DNA of 64,000 nucleotides from Rikenellaceae bacterium (GCA_015060005.1 SUZI01000003.1:81532-145531); one strand, 5' to 3'. Shown: positions 17,309 through 27,923, counted from the stretch's first letter. Notes: generated from the letters alone by a model not told the origin. Made by a program: numbers and translations.

Positions 17309-18264
17309 TACAACTTGATATCGTAAATCTGAATCACTCCCTTCAAATCGCCAGCCTCGTCGGTAGCAAGCAGAGTATTGACCTTATACTTGGTCATCAG
17401 CTTCTCCGCCTCGATGAGTTTAGCATTCACATTGATAGTCTTGGGCGAGCGTGTAGCAATATCGATAGCCTTGATATCGAAGAACTCCGCCTGACGCGAC
17501 TGCATAGCACGACGAATGTCTCCATCGGTAACGATACCCTCCACACGACCATCCTCGACAATGATAATCAAGCCCAAGCCGCCACGACTCACAGCGTGAA
17601 TCATCTCGGTAGCATTGCAGTCGGCACTAACAACAGGCAAATCGTTGCTACGCATAACATTCTCGACAGTCATCAACAGTCGGCGACCGAGGCTACCACC
17701 TGGGTGGAGGCGGGCGAAATCCATAGAGGTGAACTCCCTCGCCTTCATAAGAGCAACAGCCAGAGCGTCGCCCATAGCTATCTGTGCAGTAGTGGAAGAG
17801 GTGGGAGCAAGACGCAGGATGCAAGCCTCCTCCTTGACACCTACATCGAGATGTATATCGGAATTTTTAGCCAAAGCAGACTCCTTCTTGCCCGTCATAG
17901 AGATGAGCACATTGCCATTACTATGGATGAAAGGGACTATCTTCAACACCTCGTCGGTCTCGCCCGAATAAGAGAGTGCCAAGACAACATCCTCCGATGA
18001 AATCATACCCAAATCACCGTGAAAAGCCTCACCCGGGTGAAGGAAGAAGCTCGGAGTGCCTGTCGAAGCCAACGTAGCGGCAATCTTACGACCGACCAAG
18101 CCCGATTTACCCATACCCGTAACGATAAGCTTACCACGACACGCCAAAATCTTATTCACAGCAGCTACAAACTGCTCATCCAAACGCTCTGCCATAGCCA
18201 ACAACGACTCCGACTCGATATGGAGCGTGCGGCGAGCCAACTCAACAATTTCGTGTGATGTCAT
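17308..18264 (-). CDS. kdsD: D-arabinose-5-phosphate isomerase (KpsF/GutQ family)
   Basis: 318 residues: a SIS sugar-isomerase domain (about 30-175; TGMGKSGLVGRK, HPGEAFHGDLG, LAPTSSTT) and two CBS domains (about 205-318). The enzyme converts ribulose-5-phosphate to arabinose-5-phosphate, the first step of Kdo synthesis. It sits next to kdsA and kdsB, which makes the Kdo role very likely. The start lies 23 bp after the kdsA stop. Confidence 0.94.
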   Translation of the reverse strand: MTSHEIVELARRTLHIESESLLAMAERLDEQFVAAVNKILACRGKLIVTGMGKSGLVGRKIAATLASTGTPSFFLHPGEAFHGDLGMISSEDVVLALSYSGETDEVLKIVPFIHSNGNVLISMTGKKESALAKNSDIHLDVGVKEEACILRLAPTSSTTAQIAMGDALAVALMKAREFTSMDFARLHPGGSLGRRLLMTVENVMRSNDLPVVSADCNATEMIHAVSRGGLGLIIIVEDGRVEGIVTDGDIRRAMQSRQAEFFDIKAIDIATRSPKTINVNAKLIEAEKLMTKYKVNTLLATDEAGDLKGVIQIYDIKL

Positions 18265-18287
18265 ATATTTAGTTTAGGTTATTCAAA

Positions 18288-19037
18288 CTATAACAACGAT
18301 TTAACAACACCCTCCAAGTCCTTAAGATAGAGCATATTGGCTGCATCGCTCTTACCATTGTCGGGGTCGGGGTGTACCTCAAAGAAGAAGCCATTAGCAC
18401 CGAAAGCCTTTGCCGCCTGTGCCATAGCAGGGACAAACTCACGGTTACCACCCGTCTTGCCACCAGCAGCACCTGGGCGTTGTACGCTATGAGTGCAATC
18501 CATAACCACAGTCTGGGCAATACCCAACATATCGGCTATATTGCGGAAATCTACGACTAAATTGTTGTAGCCATAGATGTTACCTCGCTCGGTGAGCCAC
18601 ACCTCCTTAGCACCCGAGTTCATTGCTTTCTCGTAAGGGTAAAGCATATCGGCTCCCGAGAGGAACTGTGCCTTCTTCACGTTGACAATGCGTCCTGTCT
18701 TAGCTGCCGCAACCAACAAATCGGTCTGACGACACAGGAAAGCAGGTATCTGCACAACATCGGCAACCTCACCCGTAGGAGCAGCCTGGTATGCCTCGTG
18801 GATATCGGTACAAATCTTCAAGCCCCACTTCTGCTTCACGTCGCTAAGCATCTGCAAGCCTTTATCTAAGCCTGGACCACGGAACGACGAAAGCGATGTG
18901 CGGTTAGCCTTATCGAACGACGCCTTGAAGATGATATCGACGCCCAAGCGAGCATTTATATCGACCAGCGTCTTGGCAACCTCATCGAGCAACTCTGCCG
19001 ACTCAATGACACAAGGTCCTGCGATAAATCGTTTCAT
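18288..19037 (-). CDS. kdsA: 3-deoxy-8-phosphooctulonate (Kdo-8-P) synthase
   Basis: 249 residues. It condenses phosphoenolpyruvate with arabinose-5-phosphate in the cytoplasm. Diagnostic stretches are KASFDKANRTS, RGPGLDKG, QIPAFLCRQTD, NVKKAQF and EVHPDPDNGKSD. The N-terminus reads IAGPCVIES: the Cys at position 8 corresponds to the metal-binding Cys of the metal-dependent class (Aquifex type), where the E. coli class has Asn, so a divalent-metal-dependent enzyme is predicted. Spacing to kdsB is 12 bp. Confidence 0.96.
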   Translation of the reverse strand: MKRFIAGPCVIESAELLDEVAKTLVDINARLGVDIIFKASFDKANRTSLSSFRGPGLDKGLQMLSDVKQKWGLKICTDIHEAYQAAPTGEVADVVQIPAFLCRQTDLLVAAAKTGRIVNVKKAQFLSGADMLYPYEKAMNSGAKEVWLTERGNIYGYNNLVVDFRNIADMLGIAQTVVMDCTHSVQRPGAAGGKTGGNREFVPAMAQAAKAFGANGFFFEVHPDPDNGKSDAANMLYLKDLEGVVKSLL

Positions 19038-19049
19038 AACTTATTTTGT

Positions 19050-19814
19050 TTAGTGTTTATTTGCCAAAAACTCCTCGGCACGAGCCAAATCCTCGGGGGT
19101 GTCGATACCGACAGTCTCGACGTCCGAGATACCCACGCCGATCTTATATCCGTTCTCAATCCAACGCAGCTGCTCCAACGACTCAGCCCTCTCCAACGAT
19201 GACTGGTGAAGTGCGGTAATAGCACGCAGCACCTCGCTACGGAAGGCATACATACCGATATGCTTGTAGAAGGTGTGGTGCTTCAACCACTCCTCTCGCT
19301 CTACACCTCGCAAATACGGGATGACAGAACGTGAGAAATATATCGCCTTAGAGGCGGCGTCGACAACAACCTTCGGAGAGTTTGGATTCTCCAAAGCCTC
19401 GATGCCATCCTCCTCGGTAAAAGGTTTAACCAAGGTAGCTATCTCGGTCTGCTCGTCATCGAAACAAGACATAATTGCTCGCAACTGCGAGTGAGCAATG
19501 AAAGGCTCGTCGCCCTGCACGTTGATTACAACGTCGTACGTCTTGCCCAATTTCTGATAAGCCTCGTAGCAGCGGTCGGTACCGCTGCGATGCTCCGTAG
19601 AGGTCATAACGACACGACCACCAAAAGCCTCAACAGCAGCGAAAATTCGCTCGTCATCGGTGGCGACAACAGCATCCTCAACGACAGCCGACACCTGCTC
19701 GTAGACACGCTGAATGACAGGCTTACCACCGAGCAGAGCCAATGGCTTGCCGGGGAAACGTGTCGAGGCGTAGCGGGCAGGGATTATCGCTACAAAGTGC
19801 AACTTTTTATCCAT
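19050..19814 (-). CDS. kdsB: CMP-Kdo synthetase (3-deoxy-manno-octulosonate cytidylyltransferase)
   Basis: 254 residues. It activates Kdo with CTP for transfer to lipid A. The nucleotide-binding N-terminus AIIPARYASTRFPGKPLALL and the motifs ATDDERI and NVQGDEPF are typical, as is the length (E. coli 248). It lies 15 bp after lon and 12 bp before kdsA in the same operon. Confidence 0.96.
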   Translation of the reverse strand: MDKKLHFVAIIPARYASTRFPGKPLALLGGKPVIQRVYEQVSAVVEDAVVATDDERIFAAVEAFGGRVVMTSTEHRSGTDRCYEAYQKLGKTYDVVINVQGDEPFIAHSQLRAIMSCFDDEQTEIATLVKPFTEEDGIEALENPNSPKVVVDAASKAIYFSRSVIPYLRGVEREEWLKHHTFYKHIGMYAFRSEVLRAITALHQSSLERAESLEQLRWIENGYKIGVGISDVETVGIDTPEDLARAEEFLANKH

Positions 19815-19829
19815 CGTATTAACTGTTTG

Positions 19830-22250
19830 CTATTTAAGAGCTAAAGCCAAAACCTCATCTATCTGCTTCACGTAGTGGAAGTTCAAGCCAGCCAAATATT
19901 CGGGTTTAATCTCCTCGACATCCTTACGGTTGTCCTCGCAGAGTATCAAATCAGTGATTCCGGCACGCTTGGCAGCCAAAATCTTCTCCTTGATACCGCC
20001 CACAGGCATCACACGACCACGCAGAGTCATCTCGCCTGTCATAGCGATACGCTCCTTCACCTCACGACGAGTGTAGGTCGACACGATAGAGGTTACCATA
20101 GTGATACCAGCCGATGGGCCATCCTTAGGGATAGCACCCTCGGGAACGTGGATGTTGATATTCTTCTTCTCGAAGAGCTCAGCAGCGATACCCAACTCCT
20201 CGTGGTGTGCCTGCACCCACTCGTAGGCGATAGTGGCAGACTCCTTCATAACGTCGCCCAGGTTACCCGTAAGGTTGATAGCACCCTTGCCCGGGGTCAG
20301 GACTGACTCGATATAGAGGATATCGCCACCCACAGCAGTCCAAGCCAAACCCGTTACGACACCTATCATACCGGCAATCTCATACTCATCGTTGCGGAAC
20401 TTCGGCTTACCCAGCACCTTCTCCAACTCCGAAGGGGTTACCTCGGCAGCAAAAGCCTCGTCAAAAGCGATATTCTTTGCTCGGGAACGAGCCAGCTTAG
20501 CGATCTGCTTATCGAGCGAACGAACGCCAGACTCGCGGGTATAGTCGGCGATAATCTTCTCCAAAATATCGTTGGAGAGTATCAGCTCCTGCTCCTTCAC
20601 GCCGTGAGCCTCACACTGCTTCTTCAACAAATGGTCAGCAGCGATACGAACCTTATCCTCGAGAATGTAGCCCGGGATGTTAATCATCTCCATACGATCA
20701 CGCAGAGCGGGGTTGATAGCACCGATATCGTTGGCGGTAGCGATAAAGAGCACCTTCGAGAGGTCGTACTCGGTATCGAGGTAGTTATCGTGGAAGGTGG
20801 TGTTCTGCTCAGGGTCCAATACCTCCAGCAGAGCACTCGATGGGTCGCCATGGTTGCTCACTGTTATCTTATCAACCTCGTCGAGGATAATGACAGGGTT
20901 GGATGAGCCGCAACGCTTGATGGTCTGGATGATACGACCAGGCATAGCACCGATATAGGTGCGGCGGTGGCCTCGTATCTCGGACTCATCGTGCAGACCA
21001 CCGAGTGAGATACGACCAAACTTCCTGCCCAAAGCAGCGGCTACCGACTTACCAAGCGAGGTCTTACCTACTCCCGGAGGGCCATACAAGCAGAGGATTG
21101 GCGACTTCAAATCGCCCTTGAGCTTGATGACTGCCAGGTGCTCTAAGATACGCTCCTTGACCTCCTCCAAGCCGAAGTGGTCATCATCGAGCTGCTTACG
21201 GGCACACTCCAAGTCGAGATTGTCGGTGGTTACATCGTTCCACGGAAGCTCCAGCATAAGTTGCAGGTAGGTCATCTGCACCGAATACTCCGCCACAGCG
21301 GGATTCAGTCGCTCGACCTTCGAGAGTTCCTTCTCGAAGAGCTCACCCACCTCCTTCGACCAATTCTTCTTCTTGGCAGCCTCACGCATCTTATCTATCT
21401 CGGCATCGGTGGTATCACCCAGCTCATCCTGGATGGTACGCATCTGCTGCTGAAGATAGTAGTCGCGTTGCTGCTTATCTATCTCTCGCTTGACCTTCTC
21501 CTGAATCTCACTCTTGAGCTCTGCCATCTGCTGCTCACGCACCAAAATCTCCAACAACTTACGTGTTCGAGCCAACAAGCCTGGTGCCTCCAACAACGTC
21601 TGACGATCCTCATCGCTGAAGTCCATATTGGAGCAGACGAAGTTGACCAAACCTCGTTGTGTGTCGATATTCTTAATAGCAAAGACCGCCTCCTTAGGCA
21701 TTGCAGGCGAGATATTGATGATGTTGAGCGACACCTCACGCACCGAGTCGACCAAAGCCTGGAACTCTACATTAGAGGCATCGGGCTGTGAGTCGCGGAT
21801 AGTACGCACGGTAGCCTTGAGATAAGGCTCCGACTGCAGATACTCACCCACCTCAATCTTCTCTAAACCGCTCAGGATGACAGTGAGATTACCATTAGGC
21901 ATCTCCAAAATCTTGATAATGCGGGCAGCAGTTCCGACTTTATACATATCGTCGGGGGTAGGTATCTCAACCTCGCTCTCACGCTGAAGCACAGCACCCA
22001 ACAATCCGCCCGAAGCATTCACATCCCTAACCAACTTAATACTCTTCTCACGACCTACCGTGATGGGAGTTATAGCACCCGGAAACAACACCGAGCTACG
22101 CAACGAAAGGATAGGAAGTGCCTCTGGCAGGTTAACCTCCTCAATCACATCGTCGCCGCCCGTAATAATGGGCACTACCTGATGCTTGCCATCCATCAAA
22201 TCGGGCAAGACATCCAATTCTGATAAATCTATACTCTTCTTTTTACTCAT
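19830..22250 (-). CDS. lon: ATP-dependent protease Lon
   Basis: 806 residues in the usual order: N-terminal substrate domain ([18 protein letters not shown]), AAA+ module with Walker [10 protein letters not shown] and Walker [11 protein letters not shown], and a C-terminal Ser-Lys protease domain with the catalytic Ser in PKDGPSAG. It degrades misfolded and regulatory proteins in the cytoplasm. It is the first gene of the operon lon-kdsB-kdsA-kdsD-ubiD-HhH. Linking a stress protease with Kdo synthesis is unusual and could tie LPS core supply to stress transcription. Confidence 0.97.
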   Translation of the reverse strand: MSKKKSIDLSELDVLPDLMDGKHQVVPIITGGDDVIEEVNLPEALPILSLRSSVLFPGAITPITVGREKSIKLVRDVNASGGLLGAVLQRESEVEIPTPDDMYKVGTAARIIKILEMPNGNLTVILSGLEKIEVGEYLQSEPYLKATVRTIRDSQPDASNVEFQALVDSVREVSLNIINISPAMPKEAVFAIKNIDTQRGLVNFVCSNMDFSDEDRQTLLEAPGLLARTRKLLEILVREQQMAELKSEIQEKVKREIDKQQRDYYLQQQMRTIQDELGDTTDAEIDKMREAAKKKNWSKEVGELFEKELSKVERLNPAVAEYSVQMTYLQLMLELPWNDVTTDNLDLECARKQLDDDHFGLEEVKERILEHLAVIKLKGDLKSPILCLYGPPGVGKTSLGKSVAAALGRKFGRISLGGLHDESEIRGHRRTYIGAMPGRIIQTIKRCGSSNPVIILDEVDKITVSNHGDPSSALLEVLDPEQNTTFHDNYLDTEYDLSKVLFIATANDIGAINPALRDRMEMINIPGYILEDKVRIAADHLLKKQCEAHGVKEQELILSNDILEKIIADYTRESGVRSLDKQIAKLARSRAKNIAFDEAFAAEVTPSELEKVLGKPKFRNDEYEIAGMIGVVTGLAWTAVGGDILYIESVLTPGKGAINLTGNLGDVMKESATIAYEWVQAHHEELGIAAELFEKKNINIHVPEGAIPKDGPSAGITMVTSIVSTYTRREVKERIAMTGEMTLRGRVMPVGGIKEKILAAKRAGITDLILCEDNRKDVEEIKPEYLAGLNFHYVKQIDEVLALALK

Positions 22251-22334
22251 AATTGTCTGTTTTACAGAGTCTGCGGCACTTCAACCCCGCAGGGAGCACT
22301 TCCGCACTACAAGCCGCATCTCGACTCCTCACCG

Positions 22335-22342
22335 CAAATATA
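22335..22342 (-). promoter_or_regulatory. Promoter -7 box for the lon/Kdo operon
   Basis: TATATTTG on the minus strand, about 85 bp before the lon start codon. The 22251-22496 gap holds no other feature apart from a short CTGCGG/CCGCAG inverted repeat near 22270. Confidence 0.55.
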
Positions 22343-22496
22343 CATAATTTATGCACAAAGCATACCCTATTTTTATAGATTGTTAATAACTTCTTGCTTT
22401 ACACTTGCACTTTTTAACCATATAACGTTTGAAAGATAGAGTTTCGTATAGGCGGAAATATATCATTTGAGAGCAAAGAGCAGGCGAAAAAATTTT

Positions 22497-22524
22497 TTTG
22501 TTGACAAAAATTTTGCTACTTTCG
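22497..22524 (+). promoter_or_regulatory. Promoter of the NhaD-like antiporter gene
   Basis: TTTG (22497-22500) and TTG (22501-22503) precede TACTTTCG (22517-22524), close to TAnnTTTG. The spacing is somewhat short. The box lies 24 bp before the ATG at 22548, which supports that start over a TTG at 22467. Confidence 0.5.
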
Positions 22525-22547
22525 CGACAAAATTAAAACAGAGAGAT

Positions 22548-23843
22548 ATGCAAGTTGAATTATGGACTTTGATTCCATTTGCTTTGATGCTTCTGAGCAT
22601 CGCAATTTTGCCCCTTGTGGCAGAGAAATGGTGGGAGAGTAACCTACACAAATTCTACATCGTGCTGGCACTCGCCATTCCGACATCCATCTATTTGATA
22701 GCCAATGGTATGGGGCATAATCTTGAGCACCAGATGTTAGGCGATTATCTGCCATTTATCATCCTTCTCGGCTCACTTTTTGTAACCACCGGAGGCATCC
22801 ATATCCGAGGCGATGTGATGGCTACACCACAGGTCAATTCGCTGGTGATGATTATAGGTTTTGTCCTTGCATCATTCATCGGAACAACGGGTGCTGCGAT
22901 GTTGCTTATCCGCATCCTTCTGGAGATTAATCAGCAACGAAAATATAAGGTACACACCGTACTGTTTTTCATCGCACTTGTTGCCAACTGCGGAGGTATA
23001 CTCTCGCCACTTGGCGACCCACCACTCTTTATGTTGTTCCTGCGAGGTGCCGACTTCTTCTGGTTCCTCTCGCTTTATGGCGAGTGGTTAGTTGCGGGAG
23101 TATTGCTTCTGGCGATATATTTCCTTATGGATGTATACTACTATCGCAAAGAGGATACCGCCGATTTGATGGCAGATATGCGTGAGCAGAAGCCTATCAC
23201 TATTGATGGAGGCGTGAACTTTATATACCTTTTGATGATTGTGTGTGCCGTGGCATTTATCAACCCACAATATATCCCTGCAATGGGCGTGGAGCATCCT
23301 GCGGTACACATCAAATTCCTGCGTGAGATAGTCCTTCTGGTAATAACTGCACTCTCGCTTATCACCACACGCAGCAGCATACGACGTGCCAACAACTTCA
23401 GCTGGGAGCCTATCAACGAGGTGGCGATACTCTTCATCGGTATATTCGCAACGATGACACCTGCACTGCTCTACTTGGGCGAGCACGCAGCGGATTTGGG
23501 ACTCACTGCCCCATGGCAGTATTTTTATAGCACAGGAGCTCTCTCATCATTCCTCGACAACACCCCTACAGCTGTTGCCTTCCATCAGGTAGCACTCGGA
23601 GCGGCAGCGGGCACAGGCGAGGGATTTATGGCAGGCATCTCGGTGCCTATATTGACGGCAATATCTCTCGGAGCAGTATTCTTCGGAGCGATGACATATA
23701 TCGGCAACGGACCTAACTTTATGGTGAAAGCCATAGCCGAGCAGGAGGGAGTGAAGATGCCAAGTTTCTTCGGCTATATGCTCAAGTTCTCGCTTATCAT
23801 CCTGCTGCCCGTATTCGTTATTGTTCAGCTGATATTCTTGTAA
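22548..23843 (+). CDS. NhaD/ArsB-superfamily Na+/H+ antiporter
   Basis: 431 residues with about 12 membrane segments. The long hydrophobic protein (ALMLLSIAILPLVAEKWW..., FIGTTGAAMLLIRILLE, SFLDNTPTAVAFHQV, GNGPNFMVKAIAE) has the ion-transporter (IT) superfamily pattern of NhaD: a TTGAAM-like motif in the first half and an LDNTPTA motif in the second. It probably exports Na+ in exchange for protons. The start is the ATG at 22548; the longer frame begins with TTG inside the promoter. The substrate within the superfamily is inferred. Confidence 0.78.
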   Translation: MQVELWTLIPFALMLLSIAILPLVAEKWWESNLHKFYIVLALAIPTSIYLIANGMGHNLEHQMLGDYLPFIILLGSLFVTTGGIHIRGDVMATPQVNSLVMIIGFVLASFIGTTGAAMLLIRILLEINQQRKYKVHTVLFFIALVANCGGILSPLGDPPLFMLFLRGADFFWFLSLYGEWLVAGVLLLAIYFLMDVYYYRKEDTADLMADMREQKPITIDGGVNFIYLLMIVCAVAFINPQYIPAMGVEHPAVHIKFLREIVLLVITALSLITTRSSIRRANNFSWEPINEVAILFIGIFATMTPALLYLGEHAADLGLTAPWQYFYSTGALSSFLDNTPTAVAFHQVALGAAAGTGEGFMAGISVPILTAISLGAVFFGAMTYIGNGPNFMVKAIAEQEGVKMPSFFGYMLKFSLIILLPVFVIVQLIFL

Positions 23844-23851
23844 AAAATTCT

Positions 23852-23882
23852 ACCGCCACGCACTTTCGCGAGGCGGTTTTTT
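23852..23882 (+). terminator. Terminator of the NhaD-like gene, abutting the next promoter
   Basis: ACCGCC (23852-23857) pairs with GGCGGT (23872-23877), followed by T6. The T run is followed two bases later by the -7 box of the next gene. Confidence 0.8.
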
Positions 23883-23884
23883 CG

Positions 23885-23892
23885 TATCTTTG
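23885..23892 (+). promoter_or_regulatory. Promoter -7 box for the PnuC-type transporter
   Basis: TATCTTTG is a perfect TAnnTTTG and lies only 5 bp before the ATG at 23898. With a transcript start about 7 bp after the box, the mRNA would be leaderless or nearly so, leaving no room for a TPP riboswitch. Confidence 0.6.
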
Positions 23893-23897
23893 TGGCG

Positions 23898-24470
23898 ATG
23901 GAGCAATATTTGGAGATAGCAGGTGTTGTGGTAGGTATAGTGTACCTTTGGTTGGAGTATAAGGCAAGCATCTATCTGTGGGTGGCGAGTGTCGTTATGC
24001 CAGCCATATATCTTTTTGTCTATTACGACGCCGGACTATATGCAGACACAGCCCTCAACATATACTATTTGGCTATCGCACTATATGGCTGGTTAGCGTG
24101 GCGACGAGGAGGCGAGCAAGCTCAAGAGGAGCTGCCGATAAGGCGTGCAACAATAGGCACATGGATAATAGCAGCTGCTATATTCGTGGTGGCACAAGCC
24201 GCGACAACCACCCTACTTATAACGCTGACCGACAGCGAAGTACCCTGGGCAAATGGTTTCACATCGGCTCTGAGCGTAGCGGGAATGTGGCTCTTGGCAC
24301 GCAAATATCTTGAACAGTGGCTCGTCTGGATTGTAGCCGACATAGCATTGGCGGCACTCTACATCTACACAGAGTTATATTTTACCGCTGCGTTGTACGC
24401 CATATACGCAATAATTGCTATCTTTGGCTATCGAAACTGGAAACGACTTATTGCCACTGAGGATGCTTAA
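23898..24470 (+). CDS. PnuC-family vitamin transporter, probably thiamine-type (PnuT)
   Basis: 190 residues with seven or so membrane helices and the PnuC signature region NIYYLAIALYGWLAWRRGG. PnuC proteins take up nicotinamide riboside by facilitated diffusion followed by metabolic trapping. PnuT relatives do the same for thiamine and are typically encoded next to thiamine pyrophosphokinase, as here, where the stop overlaps the thiN start by 8 bp. I therefore favour thiamine as substrate, by context. The ATG at 23898 is preferred over the GTG at 23892, which lies within the -7 box. Confidence 0.82.
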   Translation: MEQYLEIAGVVVGIVYLWLEYKASIYLWVASVVMPAIYLFVYYDAGLYADTALNIYYLAIALYGWLAWRRGGEQAQEELPIRRATIGTWIIAAAIFVVAQAATTTLLITLTDSEVPWANGFTSALSVAGMWLLARKYLEQWLVWIVADIALAALYIYTELYFTAALYAIYAIIAIFGYRNWKRLIATEDA

Positions 24471-25095
24471 ACAATCGCAAATAGAGGCTGTGATACTTGC
24501 CAATGGCGACTACCCATCGGCAGAGCTACCCTTGCAGATACTTTTGCAGGGCAGATACGTCGTATGCTGCGATGGCGGAGCAGACAACTACATAGCTCAA
24601 GGCTATACACCCGATGCGATAATTGGCGACGGAGACTCTCTCAGCGAAAAGAACCGCCGACGCTTCGCCGACATCATCCACTACTCGCCCGACCAGGAGA
24701 CAAACGACCAGACAAAAGCAGTAAAATTCTTGCTCGAAAAAGGTTTTCGCCACATAGCTATCGTAGGTGCAACAGGCAAACGCGATGACCACACGTTGGG
24801 CAACATAGCCCTTCTGGCAGAGTATCGCAGGATGGGGGCAGATGTAAGGAGTTACACCGACTACGGAGTCTTTATCCCCTGCAGCGGAGAGTGCTGCGTA
24901 GAGTGTAAAAAGGGGGCTCAGGTATCAATCTTCAACATCGACGCCAACAACCTAACATCCAAAGGTTTACGTTATCCTATCTATACCTTTACACAGTGGT
25001 GGCAAGGGACTTTGAACGAGGCTGTGGAGGAGCACTTTTCGATAAGCGGTGAGGGCGACTACATAGTCTACATAACATACTCTGCAAAGGAGTAA
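24463..25095 (+). CDS. thiN: Thiamine pyrophosphokinase
   Basis: 210 residues. It transfers pyrophosphate from ATP to thiamine to make the cofactor TPP. Visible motifs are CCDGGADN, DAIIGDGDS, QETNDQTKA and GATGKRDDHTLGN, which build the TPK catalytic domain, then a C-terminal beta-sandwich binding domain. The ATG at 24463 overlaps the end of the transporter gene; a longer frame from a TTG at 24415 would overlap far more. The pair forms an uptake-and-trap unit. Confidence 0.93.
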   Translation: MLKQSQIEAVILANGDYPSAELPLQILLQGRYVVCCDGGADNYIAQGYTPDAIIGDGDSLSEKNRRRFADIIHYSPDQETNDQTKAVKFLLEKGFRHIAIVGATGKRDDHTLGNIALLAEYRRMGADVRSYTDYGVFIPCSGECCVECKKGAQVSIFNIDANNLTSKGLRYPIYTFTQWWQGTLNEAVEEHFSISGEGDYIVYITYSAKE

Positions 25096-25174
25096 ACATC
25101 CGCCTCTTTCACCCTTTAGCGTGCGGGCACACACAATTCTTTCGCTAAAGCGAACATTATCCGAAAAATTTTAC

Positions 25175-25182
25175 TAAATTTG
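25175..25182 (+). promoter_or_regulatory. Promoter -7 box for valS
   Basis: TAAATTTG matches TAnnTTTG, 62 bp before the valS ATG. The rest of the 25096-25244 gap contains a CTTTAGCG/CGCTAAAG inverted repeat with a long loop and no T run. Confidence 0.55.
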
Positions 25183-25244
25183 CGAGTTCTATTTTCAATA
25201 GAAACTCAAAAAAGGCATATTCAAAATTAAAACAGATAAAAACT

Positions 25245-27869
25245 ATGGTTGCAGACAAGTACACACCACAAGAGATTGAGTCGAAGTGGTATGAGTATTG
25301 GATTGAGAACAAACATTTCCACTCGGAGCCAGACGCTCGCGAGCCTTACACAATAGTTATCCCACCACCAAACGTAACGGGTATGTTGCATATGGGACAT
25401 ATGCTCAACAACACATTGCAGGATGTGTTGATGCGTCGTGCCCGTCAGCAGGGCAAGAACGCCTGCTGGGTGCCTGGTACAGACCACGCATCAATAGCAA
25501 CAGAGGCTAAGGTGGTAGCAAAACTCAAGGCTGAGGGTATCGACAAGGCGACACTCACACGAGAGGAGTTCTTGGCACACGCTTGGGAGTGGAAGGAGAA
25601 ACACGGTGGCATCATTCTTCAGCAGTTGCGTAAGTTAGGTGCTTCGTGCGACTGGGACCGCACCTGCTTCACGATGGATGAGCCTCGTACCGAGAGCGTG
25701 ATAAAGGTATTCTGCGACCTCTACAACAAGGGTAAGATTTACCGCGGAGTGCGTATGGTAAACTGGGACCCATCGGCTAAGACAGCCCTCTCGGATGAGG
25801 AGGTGATATACAAGGAGTCGCAGGGTAAGCTCTACTATCTGCGTTATATGATTGAGGGCTCTGACCGCTATTTGGTAGTTGCAACAACACGTCCAGAGAC
25901 AATCTTGGGCGATACCGCTGTCTGCCTCAACCCTAACGATGAGCGTTACAAGGATATACCTGCCGACGCAAAGGTTATAGTGCCATTGGTAGGTCGTGCA
26001 ATACCTATCATCCGCGATGAGTATGTAGACATTGAGTTCGGTACAGGAGCACTGAAGGTTACGCCTGCACACGACGTGAACGACTATATGTTGGGTGAAA
26101 AGTACAACTTGGAGACTATCGACATATTCAACGATGACGGAACGATAAACGACAAGGTGGGTATGTACGTAGGCGTGGACCGCTTCGAGTGCCGTAAGCA
26201 GATTGAGCTCGACCTGCAGGCTGCCGGCTTGATGGAGAAGGTGGAGGCGTACACCAACAACGTAGGTTACTCGGAGCGTACTGGCGTAGCTATCGAGCCA
26301 AAGCTCTCGATGCAGTGGTTTATGTCGATGAGCGAGATTGCCGAGCCAGCGACAAAGGCAGTGCTGGAGGATGCTATCAAGTTTATCCCTGCAAAATATA
26401 AGAATACATACCGCCACTGGATGGAGAACATCAAGGATTGGTGTATCTCACGTCAGCTCTGGTGGGGACAGCGTATACCTGCTTACTACCTGCCAAAGGG
26501 TGGTTATGTGATTGCTGAGACTGCCGAGAAGGCGTTGGAGTTGGCACGCGAGAAGACGGGCGACAGCTCTTTGCAGATGAGCGACCTGCGTCAGGATGAG
26601 GATGTATTGGATACCTGGTTCAGCTCGTGGCTGTGGCCTATATCTGTATTCGACGGCATCCGCAACCCCGAGAACGAGGACATCAAGTATTACTACCCTA
26701 CCAACGACCTTATCACAGGTCCGGATATCATCTTCTTCTGGGTAGCACGTATGATTATGGCGGGATATGAGTATCGCTCGGAGAAGCCATTTGGCAACGT
26801 ATATTTCACAGGTATCGTTCGCGACAAGTTAGGTCGTAAGATGTCGAAACAGCTGGGTAACTCGCCAGACCCACTCGATTTGATTGCCAAGTATGGTGCT
26901 GATGGTATGCGTGTTGCTATGATGCTATCATCATCTGCCGGCAACGATGTGATGTTCGACGAGGCACTCTGCGAGCAGGGCCGTAACTTCGGTAACAAGA
27001 TTTGGAACGCCTACCGTCTTATCAACGGTTGGAGCGTGGATGAGGCTATGGAGCAGTCGGAGAATAACCGTCTCTCTATCGAGTGGTTCCGCCACACGCT
27101 CTCGAAGGCTATCGCCGAGATTAACGATAACTTCGCAGCATACCGCATATCGGAGGCGTTTATGCGTATCTATAAGCTCTTCTGGGATGACTTCAGCGGT
27201 TGGTATTTGGAGATGGTGAAGCCTGCATATCAGCAGCCAACAGATAAGGCTACGATGGAGGCTACACGCCACTACTTCGACCTGCTGATGCGTCTTATCC
27301 ACCCATTTATGCCTTTCGTTACGGAGGAGATTTGGCAGGACTTGGCTTCACGCACCGCAGGCGAGACAATTATGTTTGCCCCAATGCCTGAGGCAGAGGA
27401 GGTGGACGAGAAGTTGCTCGCTCGTTTTGAGCTGGCGATGGAGGTTATCTCGGGTATACGTAACGTACGTAAGCAGAAGAACATTGCACAGAAGCAGGCT
27501 CTGACGCTGAAGGTTATCGCCGACGAGAACTACCCTGCTGAGTATGCTCCTGTAATCGCAAAGATGGGTAATCTGGAGCAGATGGAGCTGGTAGCCGAGA
27601 AGGATACCGCTGCTGACGCATTCATCGTAAAGACGACACAGTATTTCGTTCCTATGGGCGACAACATCGACAAGGAGGCAGAGTTGAAGAAGCTCGCCGA
27701 TGAGCTTACGTACCTCGAGGGCTTCCTCGCAAGCGTTATGAAGAAGCTCTCTAACGAGCGTTTCGTATCGTCAGCTCCCGAGAAGGTTGTAGCCAACGAG
27801 TACGCCAAGAAAGCAGATGCCGAGGCAAAGATTGCAGCCATCAAGGAGCGTATGGAGGCTATGAAATAG
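25245..27869 (+). CDS. valS: Valyl-tRNA synthetase
   Basis: 874 residues, class Ia synthetase that charges tRNA-Val. The HIGH box is HMGH within [16 protein letters not shown], and the KMSKS box is KMSKQ at residues 532-536. The connective-peptide editing domain (about 190-340; [26 protein letters not shown]) is present. A helical anticodon domain and a C-terminal coiled-coil arm (residues about 805-874) complete the normal layout. Confidence 0.98.
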   Translation: MVADKYTPQEIESKWYEYWIENKHFHSEPDAREPYTIVIPPPNVTGMLHMGHMLNNTLQDVLMRRARQQGKNACWVPGTDHASIATEAKVVAKLKAEGIDKATLTREEFLAHAWEWKEKHGGIILQQLRKLGASCDWDRTCFTMDEPRTESVIKVFCDLYNKGKIYRGVRMVNWDPSAKTALSDEEVIYKESQGKLYYLRYMIEGSDRYLVVATTRPETILGDTAVCLNPNDERYKDIPADAKVIVPLVGRAIPIIRDEYVDIEFGTGALKVTPAHDVNDYMLGEKYNLETIDIFNDDGTINDKVGMYVGVDRFECRKQIELDLQAAGLMEKVEAYTNNVGYSERTGVAIEPKLSMQWFMSMSEIAEPATKAVLEDAIKFIPAKYKNTYRHWMENIKDWCISRQLWWGQRIPAYYLPKGGYVIAETAEKALELAREKTGDSSLQMSDLRQDEDVLDTWFSSWLWPISVFDGIRNPENEDIKYYYPTNDLITGPDIIFFWVARMIMAGYEYRSEKPFGNVYFTGIVRDKLGRKMSKQLGNSPDPLDLIAKYGADGMRVAMMLSSSAGNDVMFDEALCEQGRNFGNKIWNAYRLINGWSVDEAMEQSENNRLSIEWFRHTLSKAIAEINDNFAAYRISEAFMRIYKLFWDDFSGWYLEMVKPAYQQPTDKATMEATRHYFDLLMRLIHPFMPFVTEEIWQDLASRTAGETIMFAPMPEAEEVDEKLLARFELAMEVISGIRNVRKQKNIAQKQALTLKVIADENYPAEYAPVIAKMGNLEQMELVAEKDTAADAFIVKTTQYFVPMGDNIDKEAELKKLADELTYLEGFLASVMKKLSNERFVSSAPEKVVANEYAKKADAEAKIAAIKERMEAMK

Positions 27870-27923
27870 AGTTGGAAACTCTATATTGAATATTAATTAA
27901 AGTCGGAATTCATAATTATTTAA

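Noticed and set aside
14082..22250. Genomic island with lon and Kdo genes
   Set aside because: Composition, promoter types and gene functions are ordinary chromosomal; no integrase or repeats border it.
25096..25174. CTTTAGCG/CGCTAAAG inverted repeat after thiN as a terminator
   Set aside because: The loop is too long and no T run follows on either strand.
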